64,000 nucleotides of DNA from an uncultured Roseibium sp. (GTDB taxonomy: Bacteria > Pseudomonadota > Alphaproteobacteria > Rhizobiales > Stappiaceae): positions 248,001-312,000 of the forward strand of contig NZ_CANMNP010000001.1 in NCBI RefSeq assembly GCF_947499295.1, read 5' to 3'. Both the position numbers and the translations under genes were made by a program. Below the pieces are notes generated by a model. That model saw only the letters and a program-made list of their open reading frames with translations. It did not search any database and was not told the DNA's origin. Position 1 is the first letter of the stretch, and the number at the start of each line of letters is the position of its first letter. Positions 10,036-19,344 of the stretch are shown here, piece by piece.

Positions 10036-10287
10036 GGGAGCAATGCCAGGAAGTGTCATTCTTCCAAGATGTAGCCTGAAGAACGCCACCTGTCTATCTG
10101 ATCTCGCGAACCTTCAGGTGTTCTTTGGTCTCGAAACGTCAAACCAGAAAACCGCTCTCACGCATGCGCTCAAAGGTTCAGTCTATTCCTTGCGCGATTG
10201 GTGGCAAAGAGTTTTGGTCCTGCCCTGCTGCGCTTGTTGCGCAAAACATGGTTCCTCTCCGCGCCTCTCTGCCAGAACCGGTCACGC

Positions 10288-10680
10288 CTAATCGGCCTTG
10301 ATATCCACGTGCCACCATTTCGGCCGGCTGCTTCGAAACGAATGTGCGGTTGGCATGAGGTCCTTTTTGGCAGGCTTGTCAAAGGTTCCAAGAAGGAGTG
10401 CGATAGTCGGTGCGTCGTCGATTGCACCTATTGTACTGCCGCACCGCCCGCAAAAGGCCCGGCTGGAATTTTCAGATGATCGGAAAGTGGCCGGTTGGCC
10501 GCCCGGTCCAGTCCAAGCAATAGCGTCACTTGAAAACTCGGCCCAGGTCGCTGTGAGCGCCCCTGTGTGTTTGCGACACATCTGGCAAGAACAGGTGTGT
10601 GGGTTCAAGGCCGGACCTGTGGCTTCGAAACGAATGTGGCCGCAGAGGCAGCCCCCGGTGTGATAAGTTGACCTTGCCAT
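10288..10680 (-). CDS. GFA-family (CENP-V/Gfa fold) zinc protein
   Basis: A 130-residue protein of the glutathione-dependent formaldehyde-activating enzyme family, recognised by its zinc-binding cysteine clusters: GGCLCGHIRF near the N-terminus, HTCSCQMCRK at about 29-38, and FCGRCGS at about 76-82. The family name comes from Gfa, but many members do not act on formaldehyde and no specific activity can be assigned. Unusually, a 17-bp sequence occurs twice inside the gene, in different reading frames (10330-10346 and 10622-10638). Confidence 0.88.
   Translation of the reverse strand: MARSTYHTGGCLCGHIRFEATGPALNPHTCSCQMCRKHTGALTATWAEFSSDAIAWTGPGGQPATFRSSENSSRAFCGRCGSTIGAIDDAPTIALLLGTFDKPAKKDLMPTAHSFRSSRPKWWHVDIKAD
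10330..10638. repeat. 17-bp direct repeat pair within the GFA gene
   Basis: The 17-mer GCTTCGAAACGAATGTG occurs at 10330-10346 and exactly again at 10622-10638, 292 bp apart and in different reading frames. The first copy encodes part of HSFRSS near the C-terminus and the second HIRFEA near the N-terminus of the GFA protein. Confidence 0.8.
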
Positions 10681-10879
10681 CTACCTTCCTCTTTTGCCGA
10701 GCCTACCGCGCCGCAAGTGCTTTATTGCGATGTAAATTTCCTGAACTCAACACAAGACCGGCTGTTGGTTCGGGGCAGAATTCCTAAAGCCAATGGAATG
10801 CAATTGCATGCAGACCGTCGCGCTTCGCTTTGAGGGGAAACGAACAACTTTGTTCGCAAAATAAAAATAGGGTTTCGGT

Positions 10880-11425
10880 CTAAAGCAGCGCCAACCCCGA
10901 GGCGTCAAAATCGTCATACGGCTGCGCTGATGGCACTTCAAGTTCAGGTGCCTCTGACGGATTAAGATTTCGGTGGAGTTTTTGGTGGCCCGGTCCAAGT
11001 ACCCCTTTGGACCGACCGTGCAGATCCTGACGCTCCAGTGTTTCGCCTATGTGATTATAGAGAACGGCTGGTGAAACCGGCTTGGCAACAAATCCATGGA
11101 TGCCAATGCCAACCGCCTCCAGGATCGTGGCGCGTTTGGCGTGGGCGGTCACGATCAAAACCGGCGTCGTGCTGATAAGCGGATCTCTGTCGCCTCTGAG
11201 TATGCGCAAAAATTCATTGCCACCAAAAGGACACATGACCCAATCGCACAGAACAATGTCGGGTTTCCGGTCCACGACCAGTTCCAATGCTTCCGCGCCG
11301 TCGCTTGCCTCGAACGTAGAGCGAATTCCAAACCCGGTCAGGATTGAACGCATTATTGCGCGCATGTGGGCATTGTCCTCAGCAATCAGACAGGAATTCT
11401 TTGAAAGATCCCACCGGTCGCGCAA
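10880..11425 (-). CDS. Response regulator receiver protein
   Basis: A CheY-like receiver domain with a ~50-residue polar C-terminal extension and no recognised output domain. The acidic pocket is AEDN, the phospho-acceptor Asp sits in DIVLCDWVM, the switch Thr in PVLIVTAHA, and the conserved Lys in FVAKPVSP. No ATG fits. The TTG at 11425 has GGGGGAG six bases upstream and starts just before the receiver core; a TTG at 11467 would add 14 residues. No histidine kinase is adjacent. It probably acts by protein-protein interaction or phosphotransfer. Confidence 0.85.
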   Translation of the reverse strand: MRDRWDLSKNSCLIAEDNAHMRAIMRSILTGFGIRSTFEASDGAEALELVVDRKPDIVLCDWVMCPFGGNEFLRILRGDRDPLISTTPVLIVTAHAKRATILEAVGIGIHGFVAKPVSPAVLYNHIGETLERQDLHGRSKGVLGPGHQKLHRNLNPSEAPELEVPSAQPYDDFDASGLALL

Positions 11426-11623
11426 AGTCCACTCCCCCAGCAACTCGACAATCAACGCGACCGGCAACTCATAGCCGTCCGGTCGTACTCAAACTCTCAA
11501 ACGTTCCATCCTCTCGCCGAAACGTGGCAACAGAAGAAACGCCTCCGATGCAGGTATGCGCCCGGAGCGTTAAATGAGGCTTACCAAATCTCTGCCCAGA
11601 TGTGATTTTGCGCTTTGGAAACG

Positions 11624-11649
11624 AAAAAAGGCGGCCGAGGCCGCCTTTT
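11624..11649. terminator. Rho-independent terminator after the DAHP synthase gene
   Basis: A perfect GC-rich hairpin (GGCGGCC-GA-GGCCGCC) flanked by an A-run on one side and TTTT on the other. It lies 30 bp past the stop of the minus-strand DAHP synthase gene and could work in both directions. Confidence 0.85.
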
Positions 11650-11678
11650 GATAACGCAGCGTTAAGCAACAGATCCGA

Positions 11679-13064
11679 TCAGGCGCTTGCCGCCAACGGT
11701 TCGGCTTGCTTGTCGTCACGTTCCTTCTTCAGATTTTCCGCAATCAGGAAAGCCAATTCCAGTGCCTGGTCGGCGTTCAGCCGCGGATCACAATGCGTGT
11801 GATAGCGATCGCCAAGCTGTTCTTCGGTCAACGCTCTTGCACCGCCGGTACACTCGGTCACATTCCGGCCGGTCATTTCGACATGCACACCGCCTGCATG
11901 GGTGCCTTCAGCACGGTGGACGGCAAAGAATGCTTCCACCTCTTTCAGAATACGATCAAACGGGCGGGTCTTATAGCCGCCAGCGGAAACTGTGTTGCCG
12001 TGCATCGGATCGCAGGACCAGACAACAGATTTGCCTTCGCGTTCCACTGCGCGCACCAACTGCGGCAGATGGTCGAACACCTTGTCCGCACCGAAGCGGG
12101 CGATCAGCGTCAGACGGCCAGGCTCGTTGTCCGGGTTCAGAACGTCGATCAGTTCCAGCAATCCGTCCGCCGTCAAGGACGGTCCGCATTTCAGGCCAAT
12201 CGGGTTTTCGATACCGCGGAAGAATTCCACATGGGCGTGGTCCGGCTGGCGGGTCCTGTCGCCAATCCAGATCATGTGTCCGGATGTTGCGTACCAGTCG
12301 CCAGATGTGGAATCGACACGGGTCAATGCTTCTTCATAACCAAGCAGCAGGGCCTCATGGCTGGTGAAGAAATCCGTCCCGCGCATCTGCGGAACCGTAT
12401 CGCCGCTGATACCGCAAGCCCGAATGAAGGCGAGCGATTCCGCGATCCGGTCAGCCAGTTCCTTGTAACGGTGCCCTTGCGGACTGTCGGAGACAAAGCC
12501 CAGCGTCCACTGATGCACCTGATCCAGGTTGGCGAAACCACCTTGCGCAAAGGCGCGTAGCAAGTTCAGTGTTGCCGCTGACTGCCGGTAGGCCATGGCC
12601 ATTCGCGTCGGGTCCGGGATCCGGCTTTCAGACGTGAAGTTGATATCGTTGATGATATCTCCGCGGTAGCTCGGCAACTCAACGTCGTTCTTCTTTTCAA
12701 TATTCGAAGAGCGCGGCTTTGCGAACTGTCCGGCAATACGTCCAACCTTCACGACAGGCTGAGCGGCTGCGTAGGTCAGGACAACTGCCATCTGCAGAAA
12801 AACGCGGAAAAAGTCACGGATGTGATCTGGATGGTGCTCGGCAAAACTCTCTGCACAGTCTCCACCCTGGAGAAGGAAACCATTGCCGGCCGCGACATCA
12901 GCGAGCTGTTGCTTCAGAGCACGCGCTTCACCTGCAAAAACGAGCGGCGGATAAGTCGACAGGCGCTGTTCAACATCCGCCAAAGCCTCTTGATCCGGGT
13001 ATTCCGGCACCTGCAAGATCGGTTTCGATCTCCAGCTGTCCGGGCTCCACTTCTCCGCCATCAT
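11679..13064 (-). CDS. Class II 3-deoxy-7-phosphoheptulonate (DAHP) synthase
   Basis: Condenses phosphoenolpyruvate with erythrose 4-phosphate, the first step of the shikimate pathway to aromatic amino acids. 461 residues, full length for the plant/actinobacterial class II family. Diagnostic stretches are [19 protein letters not shown] at the N-terminus, [15 protein letters not shown] with the metal-binding Cys, [21 protein letters not shown] and [10 protein letters not shown]. The start ATG at 13064 follows AGGAGTAGGA closely. It is monocistronic and ends at a strong terminator. No regulatory leader peptide is visible upstream. Confidence 0.96.
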   Translation of the reverse strand: MMAEKWSPDSWRSKPILQVPEYPDQEALADVEQRLSTYPPLVFAGEARALKQQLADVAAGNGFLLQGGDCAESFAEHHPDHIRDFFRVFLQMAVVLTYAAAQPVVKVGRIAGQFAKPRSSNIEKKNDVELPSYRGDIINDINFTSESRIPDPTRMAMAYRQSAATLNLLRAFAQGGFANLDQVHQWTLGFVSDSPQGHRYKELADRIAESLAFIRACGISGDTVPQMRGTDFFTSHEALLLGYEEALTRVDSTSGDWYATSGHMIWIGDRTRQPDHAHVEFFRGIENPIGLKCGPSLTADGLLELIDVLNPDNEPGRLTLIARFGADKVFDHLPQLVRAVEREGKSVVWSCDPMHGNTVSAGGYKTRPFDRILKEVEAFFAVHRAEGTHAGGVHVEMTGRNVTECTGGARALTEEQLGDRYHTHCDPRLNADQALELAFLIAENLKKERDDKQAEPLAASA

Positions 13065-13335
13065 TCCTACTCCTCATTGGACCTGCAGGTTCGTTCCATT
13101 TGGCCAACCGCGCAGTCCACGACAAATTCGTCCGATTTTATTTGCCCAAATCGTGCAAACGTGCGGCCTTATACACGCCAAGTGCCGATTATGCCACAGG
13201 GCATTCCGCCAAATTTCGACTGAAATCCGGTTCTGATTTCCAAGAAATCAAACCCTGAATTGTTGCGAGCCTTGAGACGGATCATGGCACAGAACCCAAA
13301 TAGCGCAGAACCTGAGCAAAATTCAGGATTTTTCT

Positions 13336-14067
13336 ATGCCGCAGCCACGTCTCGAACACAGCCACCGGCCCCACGATATTTCCGTCCGCCTCGCAGCAGG
13401 TCCGGACACCAGCTACTTGCGGGACTGGATCTATGGCGGGATTGACGGTGCCGTAACAACCTTCGCAATCGTTGCCGGGTCCGTTGGCGCGAACCTCTCC
13501 ACTAAAGTCATCCTAATTCTTGGAATTGCAAATCTGCTTGCAGACGGATTTTCAATGGCCGCCGCCAATTACAGCGGTTCCAAGTCCGAAAACGAGGACT
13601 TTCAGCGCTTGAGAGCGATCGAAGAAAAACACATCGAGATCGAACCGGACGGAGAACGGGAAGAACTCCGTCAGATCTTTGCCGGCAAGGGGTTCTCTGG
13701 TGACGACCTTGAGGACATCGTGCGACTTATCTCCTCAAATCGGACAACATGGATCGAGACCATGATGCAGGCCGAATACGGAATGTCGGACGGTATGCGC
13801 AATCCGCTAAAGGCAGCCCTTTATACTTTTGCAGCGTTTGTACTTTTCGGCGCGATCCCGCTGGTTCCCTTCATCCTGCCGCTTCCAGCCGATGCGGCAA
13901 CGGCAACGATTTTGACGGCCATAGCTTTCTTCGCGATCGGGTCCTTCCGTGCAAAGTGGTCTCAAAGACACTGGATGTCCTGCGGAGTGGAAACAATGGC
14001 CATCGGCATGCTGGCGGCTGGCATCGCTTACCTCGCCGGACACGGTCTGCAAACCTGGCTTGGCTAA
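13336..14067 (+). CDS. VIT1/CCC1-family Fe/Mn transporter
   Basis: A 243-residue membrane protein of the VIT1/CCC1 family, which exports or sequesters Fe(II) or Mn(II). The hallmark first segment is DWIYGGIDGAVTTFAIVAG, followed by NLLADGFSMAAANY. A cytosolic metal-binding loop rich in Glu (about residues 85-145) follows, then three more membrane segments. The start has AGGA eight bases upstream. It diverges from the DAHP synthase gene over about 270 bp. Which metal is moved cannot be read from the sequence. Confidence 0.9.
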   Translation: MPQPRLEHSHRPHDISVRLAAGPDTSYLRDWIYGGIDGAVTTFAIVAGSVGANLSTKVILILGIANLLADGFSMAAANYSGSKSENEDFQRLRAIEEKHIEIEPDGEREELRQIFAGKGFSGDDLEDIVRLISSNRTTWIETMMQAEYGMSDGMRNPLKAALYTFAAFVLFGAIPLVPFILPLPADAATATILTAIAFFAIGSFRAKWSQRHWMSCGVETMAIGMLAAGIAYLAGHGLQTWLG

Positions 14068-14094
14068 GTGCACAAGTTGTTCAATCGACCCATC

Positions 14095-14685
14095 TCAAGG
14101 CTGCATGTATTCGACGCCCTTGCCGGTCAGCTTTTCATCCACAAGAAGCGCAAGGTCTCTCTCAAGCCTGATACTTCGCGGATAATGCGGCTTGTGCCGG
14201 TCAGAAAGAACCGGGGCCTGCCATCCGTCCGTTGTTTCCAGAAAGTGGTCGATCCCGTCTTCTCCCCAGATCCCGAAGTAGCCTGCCAGAACACAATCCA
14301 GATAGCTTTGCAGAATGGGATGTGCATCGTTTCCCCATCTAAGGTGATCCGGCGCCGCCTTGAAGAGAAAGAGATCGGCAGGCCCAGGCTCGTTCTTTGC
14401 CTCGCAGGCAAAAGCGGTTCCGATGGCTTCAACCTTTTCATAGCGCCTTTCACGATGCTCCAGTTGGGCAAGCCCCTCTTTTGCCTCGCGCGCCATCACG
14501 CCCCAGATTTCGCTTCCTTGCTTTTTTCTAACACTCAAGGCACACCGACCTTGACCGTCCTCACCAATACCGCAAACACGCCACTCACGGACCCACCCGC
14601 TTAGACGGCCGGGGGTTACCTCCATTGCAGCGGGAATGGTGTCGACATTGACGAGAGAGCCATAACCAAAATAAGTGATTGTCAT
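14095..14685 (-). CDS. Gamma-glutamylcyclotransferase-like protein
   Basis: A 196-residue protein of the AIG2/GGCT fold, whose enzymes turn gamma-glutamyl amino acids or glutathione into 5-oxoproline. The substrate-binding YGSL motif is at the very N-terminus (TITYFGYGSLVN) and the likely catalytic Glu is in LEHRERRYEKV. The ATG at 14685 puts the first beta strand directly after the start; the frame extends upstream into the divergent aminotransferase gene without similarity. The two genes are 53 bp apart, head to head. Glutathione-linked genes recur in this part of the window (gor, GFA), but a joint pathway is not shown. Confidence 0.82.
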   Translation of the reverse strand: MTITYFGYGSLVNVDTIPAAMEVTPGRLSGWVREWRVCGIGEDGQGRCALSVRKKQGSEIWGVMAREAKEGLAQLEHRERRYEKVEAIGTAFACEAKNEPGPADLFLFKAAPDHLRWGNDAHPILQSYLDCVLAGYFGIWGEDGIDHFLETTDGWQAPVLSDRHKPHYPRSIRLERDLALLVDEKLTGKGVEYMQP

Positions 14686-14738
14686 GATGAACCGGTCTTG
14701 AGTCTCCAGATAACTCTTGATGCCGCTTGAGGGTTGCC

Positions 14739-15947
14739 ATGATTGTCCCTTCCCTGTCTCAACAAGACGTCGAGCTCTTGCGGGCAGACACACCCGGTGT
14801 AGGCCAGCGGATCCACTTTAACAATGCCGGCACGGGTCTGGCCCTGCAACCTTCTCTGAATGCTGTCAAACAGCATCTTGATCTTGAAGCCAAGATCGGA
14901 GGTTATGAGGCAGCAGCCGCCGCAATGGCTGACCTCGACGGTTTCTATATAGCACTGGCCGCACTCATCGGCAGCAAGCCGCATGAAATCGCCTACATCG
15001 AAAACGCCACACGTGCCTGGGATATGGCCTTTTATGCCATCGACTTCCGCGAAGGTGACCGCATCGTGACCGGGCGTTCGGAATATGTATCCAACTATGT
15101 CGCTTTTCTTCAGATGCAGCGCCGCAAAGGCATCGAGATCGACATCGTCGAGGATGACGCAGATGGGCAGATTGACCTGAAGCAGCTTCAGTCTACCATC
15201 ACGCCGAGAACCCGGCTGATCGCTTTGACGCATATCCCGACCTTTTCCGGCTTGATCAATCCTGCCGAAGACGTTGGCGAAATCGCTCACAAGGCCGGAA
15301 TTCTATATTTGTTGGACGCTTGCCAGTCAGCCGGCCAGATTCCACTCAGCGTCAACGAAATCGGATGCCAGATGTTGTCCGGCACCGGTCGAAAGTATCT
15401 GCGAGGGCCTCGTGGAACCGGTTTTCTTTACGTAAGCGACCGGGTACTTGATCAACTCGACCCACCATTCGTTGATCTGCAGTCGGCTGAATGGATCGAC
15501 GAAAAAACGTACCGGCTCGTTCCCGGTGCTCGAAGGTTTGAAACCTGGGAAAGATATGTTGCAGGGCAAATCGGTCTGGGAGTTGCCACCACATATGCCA
15601 TAGGGTTCGGCATGGAGCGCATCGGAAATCGCATTTGTGCACTAGGCGCACAATTGCGCTCTGAACTTAAAGGCATCGCTGGGTCAAACCTGCATGACAA
15701 AGGCGCCAGGAAGGGCGGTATCGTGACCTTCACGCTTGATGGAGAACAAGCGGAGCAAACCAAATCCCGATTGTCTGACTCATCGATCAATATCTCGGTC
15801 AGCACCGCAAGTTCGGCACGCATAGATCTCCCCGAAAGAGGGCTGGACTCGGTCGTACGCGCCTCCTTGCATGCATATAATACTGAAGATGAAATCGAAC
15901 TCTTTGTTAAGGCTCTTCGAAGAATTGGGGAGAAGTCTCCCAGATAA
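14739..15947 (+). CDS. Class V aminotransferase (PLP enzyme)
   Basis: A 402-residue fold-type I PLP enzyme, closest in pattern to the isopenicillin N epimerase / EgtE / cysteine desulfurase branch. The cofactor Asp is in YLLDACQSAG (about 193) and the Schiff-base Lys in SGTGRKYLRGPRG (about 219). It carries the N-terminal FNNAGTGL substrate-binding loop. The ATG at 14739 has GAGGG five bases upstream; a TTG 12 bases earlier also keeps the frame. Substrate unknown: epimerase, beta-lyase or desulfurase are all possible. No egtB/egtD genes are nearby, so an ergothioneine role is unsupported. Confidence 0.85.
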   Translation: MIVPSLSQQDVELLRADTPGVGQRIHFNNAGTGLALQPSLNAVKQHLDLEAKIGGYEAAAAAMADLDGFYIALAALIGSKPHEIAYIENATRAWDMAFYAIDFREGDRIVTGRSEYVSNYVAFLQMQRRKGIEIDIVEDDADGQIDLKQLQSTITPRTRLIALTHIPTFSGLINPAEDVGEIAHKAGILYLLDACQSAGQIPLSVNEIGCQMLSGTGRKYLRGPRGTGFLYVSDRVLDQLDPPFVDLQSAEWIDEKTYRLVPGARRFETWERYVAGQIGLGVATTYAIGFGMERIGNRICALGAQLRSELKGIAGSNLHDKGARKGGIVTFTLDGEQAEQTKSRLSDSSINISVSTASSARIDLPERGLDSVVRASLHAYNTEDEIELFVKALRRIGEKSPR

Positions 15948-16022
15948 TCACGCTACGGGCAGACAGTTTTAAGTCTTAGAGGCTAGTGTAGTTGCGTTTT
16001 TAACGTAACAGGTGACCAGCCT

Positions 16023-17558
16023 TTGCTTGGCAAACGCGAAAATGATGGCGTTCCGCACAGCCTTTCCTCCACCGGTCTAAATGCCGGGCGGAAAATAACT
16101 GTCTGGATTTATGGGCTTGCGGCACTGCTCATCGTGCTGTCCGCGGCCTCGCTGACATTTATTGCCCACATGGCATGGCGAGAAGCCGACCGCAAAGCGC
16201 TGGAAAGCGAGCAAATGCGTATGGACGCAATGCTCAAGGACATTCACTGGCAGATCGGGCGCGACCAACTGTCCTTAGCCCAATGGGACAAAACCTTCAA
16301 TGCCGTGCAGGCGCCTCTCGACAAGGAATTCATCGAAGACGAGCTCGTCGAATACCTCTGGGAAGACTATGTGCTGGATCGGACTTTCATTGTCCGAAAG
16401 GACGGCACCATGGTTGCTGAGGCTGTCGAAGGCAAAACCAGATTCGGGCCCAAACAGCTGCCGCCCGACAATCTGATAAGAGAACTGGCAGATCAAACGC
16501 GAGCTGCCTTTGAGGCCAAGCGTGGTGTTTCCGGCTCTGATTTTTTAAACTGGCACATGCCACAATCGGTTCTTCTTGACCTTTCTGCTGCAACATTTGC
16601 CGTTGTTGACGGTACGCCTGCGTTCTTGAGTACCATGCCCATTCTGCCAGACGACGGCCAGGTACAGTTGAATGAAGACTATCCACACGTACTCGTGAAT
16701 GCCGCCTATCTCGATGAAGAGTGGGTCGCAGAAATAAACGACCAGCTCTCGTTCAAGGATTTGCGTTTTCAGCTGGGGGCACCTGCACAGGAAGATGCGC
16801 GCAATCACCTGGTCATGGCTTCCGACGGCTCGGTATTCGGATATTTTCGATGGATTCATGCCAAGCCGGGCCGTGAAATCTGGGTCGCCGCCCTGCCCCT
16901 GATTTTCGTCCTCGCGACGCTGATCGCGGTCGTTGCTTTCGCCGTGGCAAGCAAGATCAGCCGATTGTCGCGATCGCTGGAAGAGAGCGAGCGGAAAAAC
17001 CACTATTTTGCCAGGCATGACGCCTTGACCGGCCTGCCCAACAGGCATCACTTTTCCGATTGCCTTGCCTTCGCTCTGGACAACCTGCCCGACTGTCCAT
17101 TTGCGATACTCACATGCGATTTGGACCGTTTCAAACCGGTCAATGACACTTACGGCCATGAGGCCGGCGACACAGTGATCTGTGCCGTTGCAGACCGACT
17201 GCAAGGTCTCGTCGCAGACAAAGGTGTTGTCAGCCGGATTGGCGGTGATGAATTTATCATTCTGGTGACGAGCCTCTCTGACAAACATCCGCTGCACCTT
17301 TTGGCAGACCAGCTCAGATCCGCCATTGCACAGCCGATCGACATCGGCAATGGACAGCGCGTGGAAATTGGCATTTCCATCGGAATTGCGACTGCGCCAG
17401 ACTGTGGCACTACGGAAAAGGACCTGATCCGCCTCGCGGACATGGCACTCTATCGCGCGAAAGATAATGGCCGGAATGCCTTTGAATTCGCCATGGCACC
17501 ATCCGCGCCCCACGCGGAAGACATGTCGGGCTTCACCACCCAATCAAAGTTGCACTAA
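16023..17558 (+). CDS. CHASE4-GGDEF diguanylate cyclase (first of two)
   Basis: A membrane-bound 511-residue enzyme that makes cyclic di-GMP. Layout: short cytoplasmic N-terminus, TM1 (about 26-49), a periplasmic CHASE4-type sensor domain (about 55-285; SLAQWDKTFNAV), TM2 (about 288-310) and a GGDEF domain (about 330-495). The active site SRIGGDEF is intact. The inhibitory RxxD site five residues before GGDEF is absent (ADKG), so product inhibition by the classic I-site is unlikely. No ATG is available in the right place; TTG at 16023 with AGGTGA upstream is used. It is paralogous to the next gene. Confidence 0.88.
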   Translation: MLGKRENDGVPHSLSSTGLNAGRKITVWIYGLAALLIVLSAASLTFIAHMAWREADRKALESEQMRMDAMLKDIHWQIGRDQLSLAQWDKTFNAVQAPLDKEFIEDELVEYLWEDYVLDRTFIVRKDGTMVAEAVEGKTRFGPKQLPPDNLIRELADQTRAAFEAKRGVSGSDFLNWHMPQSVLLDLSAATFAVVDGTPAFLSTMPILPDDGQVQLNEDYPHVLVNAAYLDEEWVAEINDQLSFKDLRFQLGAPAQEDARNHLVMASDGSVFGYFRWIHAKPGREIWVAALPLIFVLATLIAVVAFAVASKISRLSRSLEESERKNHYFARHDALTGLPNRHHFSDCLAFALDNLPDCPFAILTCDLDRFKPVNDTYGHEAGDTVICAVADRLQGLVADKGVVSRIGGDEFIILVTSLSDKHPLHLLADQLRSAIAQPIDIGNGQRVEIGISIGIATAPDCGTTEKDLIRLADMALYRAKDNGRNAFEFAMAPSAPHAEDMSGFTTQSKLH

Positions 17559-17706
17559 GTTCAATCTTTCCATTTTTATCCGTAATACTGGCAATGTGCA
17601 CAGCACCGAAAATTGCATAAACTCATTGATACTACTCATAAATTTCAATTTTTCGTACATCTTATTAAGCAATCTCTGCTTAGAATTTCATCACATGCAG
17701 TAACCC

Positions 17707-19299
17707 ATGGCGTTCATCTTGGTAGATGATGCCAAACAGGATCAAGGTGTGAGCGAGCCTGGCAAAAGATACAGCGACCGGACCTGGAAAGTTCCGCGGC
17801 AGCAGATATCGCGACTGGCCTTCCTGCTGGCCGGGCTGCTTATCGCCGTAACTGCGGCGTCGCTCATCTTTGTGGGGCTGGTCGCTTCTCACGCATCGAA
17901 CCGGCAGGCTATAGCAAATGAGCAGCAATTGTTCGACGGCGCTCTAGCCTACCAAATGCGGACAATTGTACGGGAACAAATTAGTGTTGCCTCATCGGAC
18001 GAAGCTGTGGCGCGTCTCGTCAACGCTCTGGACCCGGTTCATGTTCAGCTCAGCTTCGATACGCTGTGGACCGACTATCGGCACAATAAGGTGGTGCTGA
18101 TCTCCGGTGGTGGCGAGGTTCTGGCAGAGTCCTTTGATGACTACATCCACATTATCCGGCGACCTGTCGCTGAAACGCCCGAACTCCAAACTGTTCATGA
18201 AAAGCTGAAACTGATTTATCAGCGAAACCGTGTCCGTGTCCCTGGCGGTTTCGGACACAGATCCTTGCAAGGCGTTGACCCGAGCGAATATGCGCTGATG
18301 GGTTTCACACGGATCGACGGCAAGCCGGCCATTTTCGGAGCAATGCCGATCGTTCCGGACAGACATGCCCAAACCCTGCCGGATGGACCTCCAACGATCC
18401 TCTTCTCCGCCCGCTATCTGGACAGTTTGCTGTTAAAACAGCTCAATGCCCAGCTCCGCTTTGACGCCTTTTCCTTCATTGAAGGCAGCGGCCCGGGCGC
18501 TCGGGAACCTTTTCATCTGGTCTCAGACCCTAACGGGGAACCGGTGGGCACCTTCAATTGGGCAAGCAAGACCGAAGGAACGTCCATTTGGCCAACGGTC
18601 ATTCCGGTGATTGCTGTTCTGAGTGTTGCACTAGCCGCACTTGCATTCGGAATTGCGTGGCGCATCGGACAGCTGACAAGTTCCCTTCAAGCCAGTGAAC
18701 AGCAAAACCGGTATCTGGCCTTGCATGACACCTTGACCGGGCTTGGGAACAGGCTGCAGTTCAACCGGTCGCTTGAAGCGTCCGTCGAGGCCTTACCGGA
18801 TCAGCCCTTTGCCGTTGTCCATTGCGACCTCGACAAGTTCAAGGCAGTCAACGACACCTTTGGTCATGCCGCAGGTGACAAGGTCATCAGAACCATTGCA
18901 GAGCGTCTGCAGGACATCATCGCAGAACGTGGGCTTGCCTGCCGCATCGGCGGAGACGAGTTTATGTTGCTCTACAAGGGTACGCCCACTCGCGCCGAGT
19001 TGACGCGCTGTGCGAAGGCAATGATCAGAGCCGGAAATGAGCCGATCTCCCTGGACGCAACAACATCTGCTCAGATCGGCATGAGTGTTGGGATTGCGAT
19101 TGCGCCTGATGATGGCGCGACATTTGAGCAGCTCGTGGCAAGGTCCGATGCCGCACTTTATCATTCCAAGAAACTGGGGCGCGGCAGATACTCGTTCTTT
19201 GAAGAAACCTTCTTCCAGGAAGAAGAAACCAGTCAAGCGACCGGTCAGGAGCACGCACGCCGTCCGGTTCGAAAATCCGGAACCGGCCCGGCAGCGTAA
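17707..19299 (+). CDS. CHASE4-GGDEF diguanylate cyclase (second of two)
   Basis: 530 residues with the same architecture as its upstream neighbour: TM1 (about 36-60), periplasmic CHASE4-like domain, TM2 (about 300-320) and a GGDEF domain with intact CRIGGDEF. The I-site is again missing (AERG). Shared blocks such as HDTLTGLGNR and CDLDKFKAVNDTFGHAAGD match HDALTGLPNR and CDLDRFKPVNDTYGHEAGD of the first copy, while the sensor domains differ strongly. This pattern suggests tandem duplication followed by sensor divergence. The C-terminus adds an acidic-then-basic tail of about 35 residues. Confidence 0.9.
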   Translation: MAFILVDDAKQDQGVSEPGKRYSDRTWKVPRQQISRLAFLLAGLLIAVTAASLIFVGLVASHASNRQAIANEQQLFDGALAYQMRTIVREQISVASSDEAVARLVNALDPVHVQLSFDTLWTDYRHNKVVLISGGGEVLAESFDDYIHIIRRPVAETPELQTVHEKLKLIYQRNRVRVPGGFGHRSLQGVDPSEYALMGFTRIDGKPAIFGAMPIVPDRHAQTLPDGPPTILFSARYLDSLLLKQLNAQLRFDAFSFIEGSGPGAREPFHLVSDPNGEPVGTFNWASKTEGTSIWPTVIPVIAVLSVALAALAFGIAWRIGQLTSSLQASEQQNRYLALHDTLTGLGNRLQFNRSLEASVEALPDQPFAVVHCDLDKFKAVNDTFGHAAGDKVIRTIAERLQDIIAERGLACRIGGDEFMLLYKGTPTRAELTRCAKAMIRAGNEPISLDATTSAQIGMSVGIAIAPDDGATFEQLVARSDAALYHSKKLGRGRYSFFEETFFQEEETSQATGQEHARRPVRKSGTGPAA

Positions 19300-19344
19300 A
19301 GACCGCCGGGACTTCACATTTTTGGTGGCTATGACTGAACGCGA

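Noticed and set aside
16545..17543. 332-codon minus-strand frame
   Set aside because: Antisense shadow of the first CHASE4-GGDEF gene; no domain or start signal supports it.
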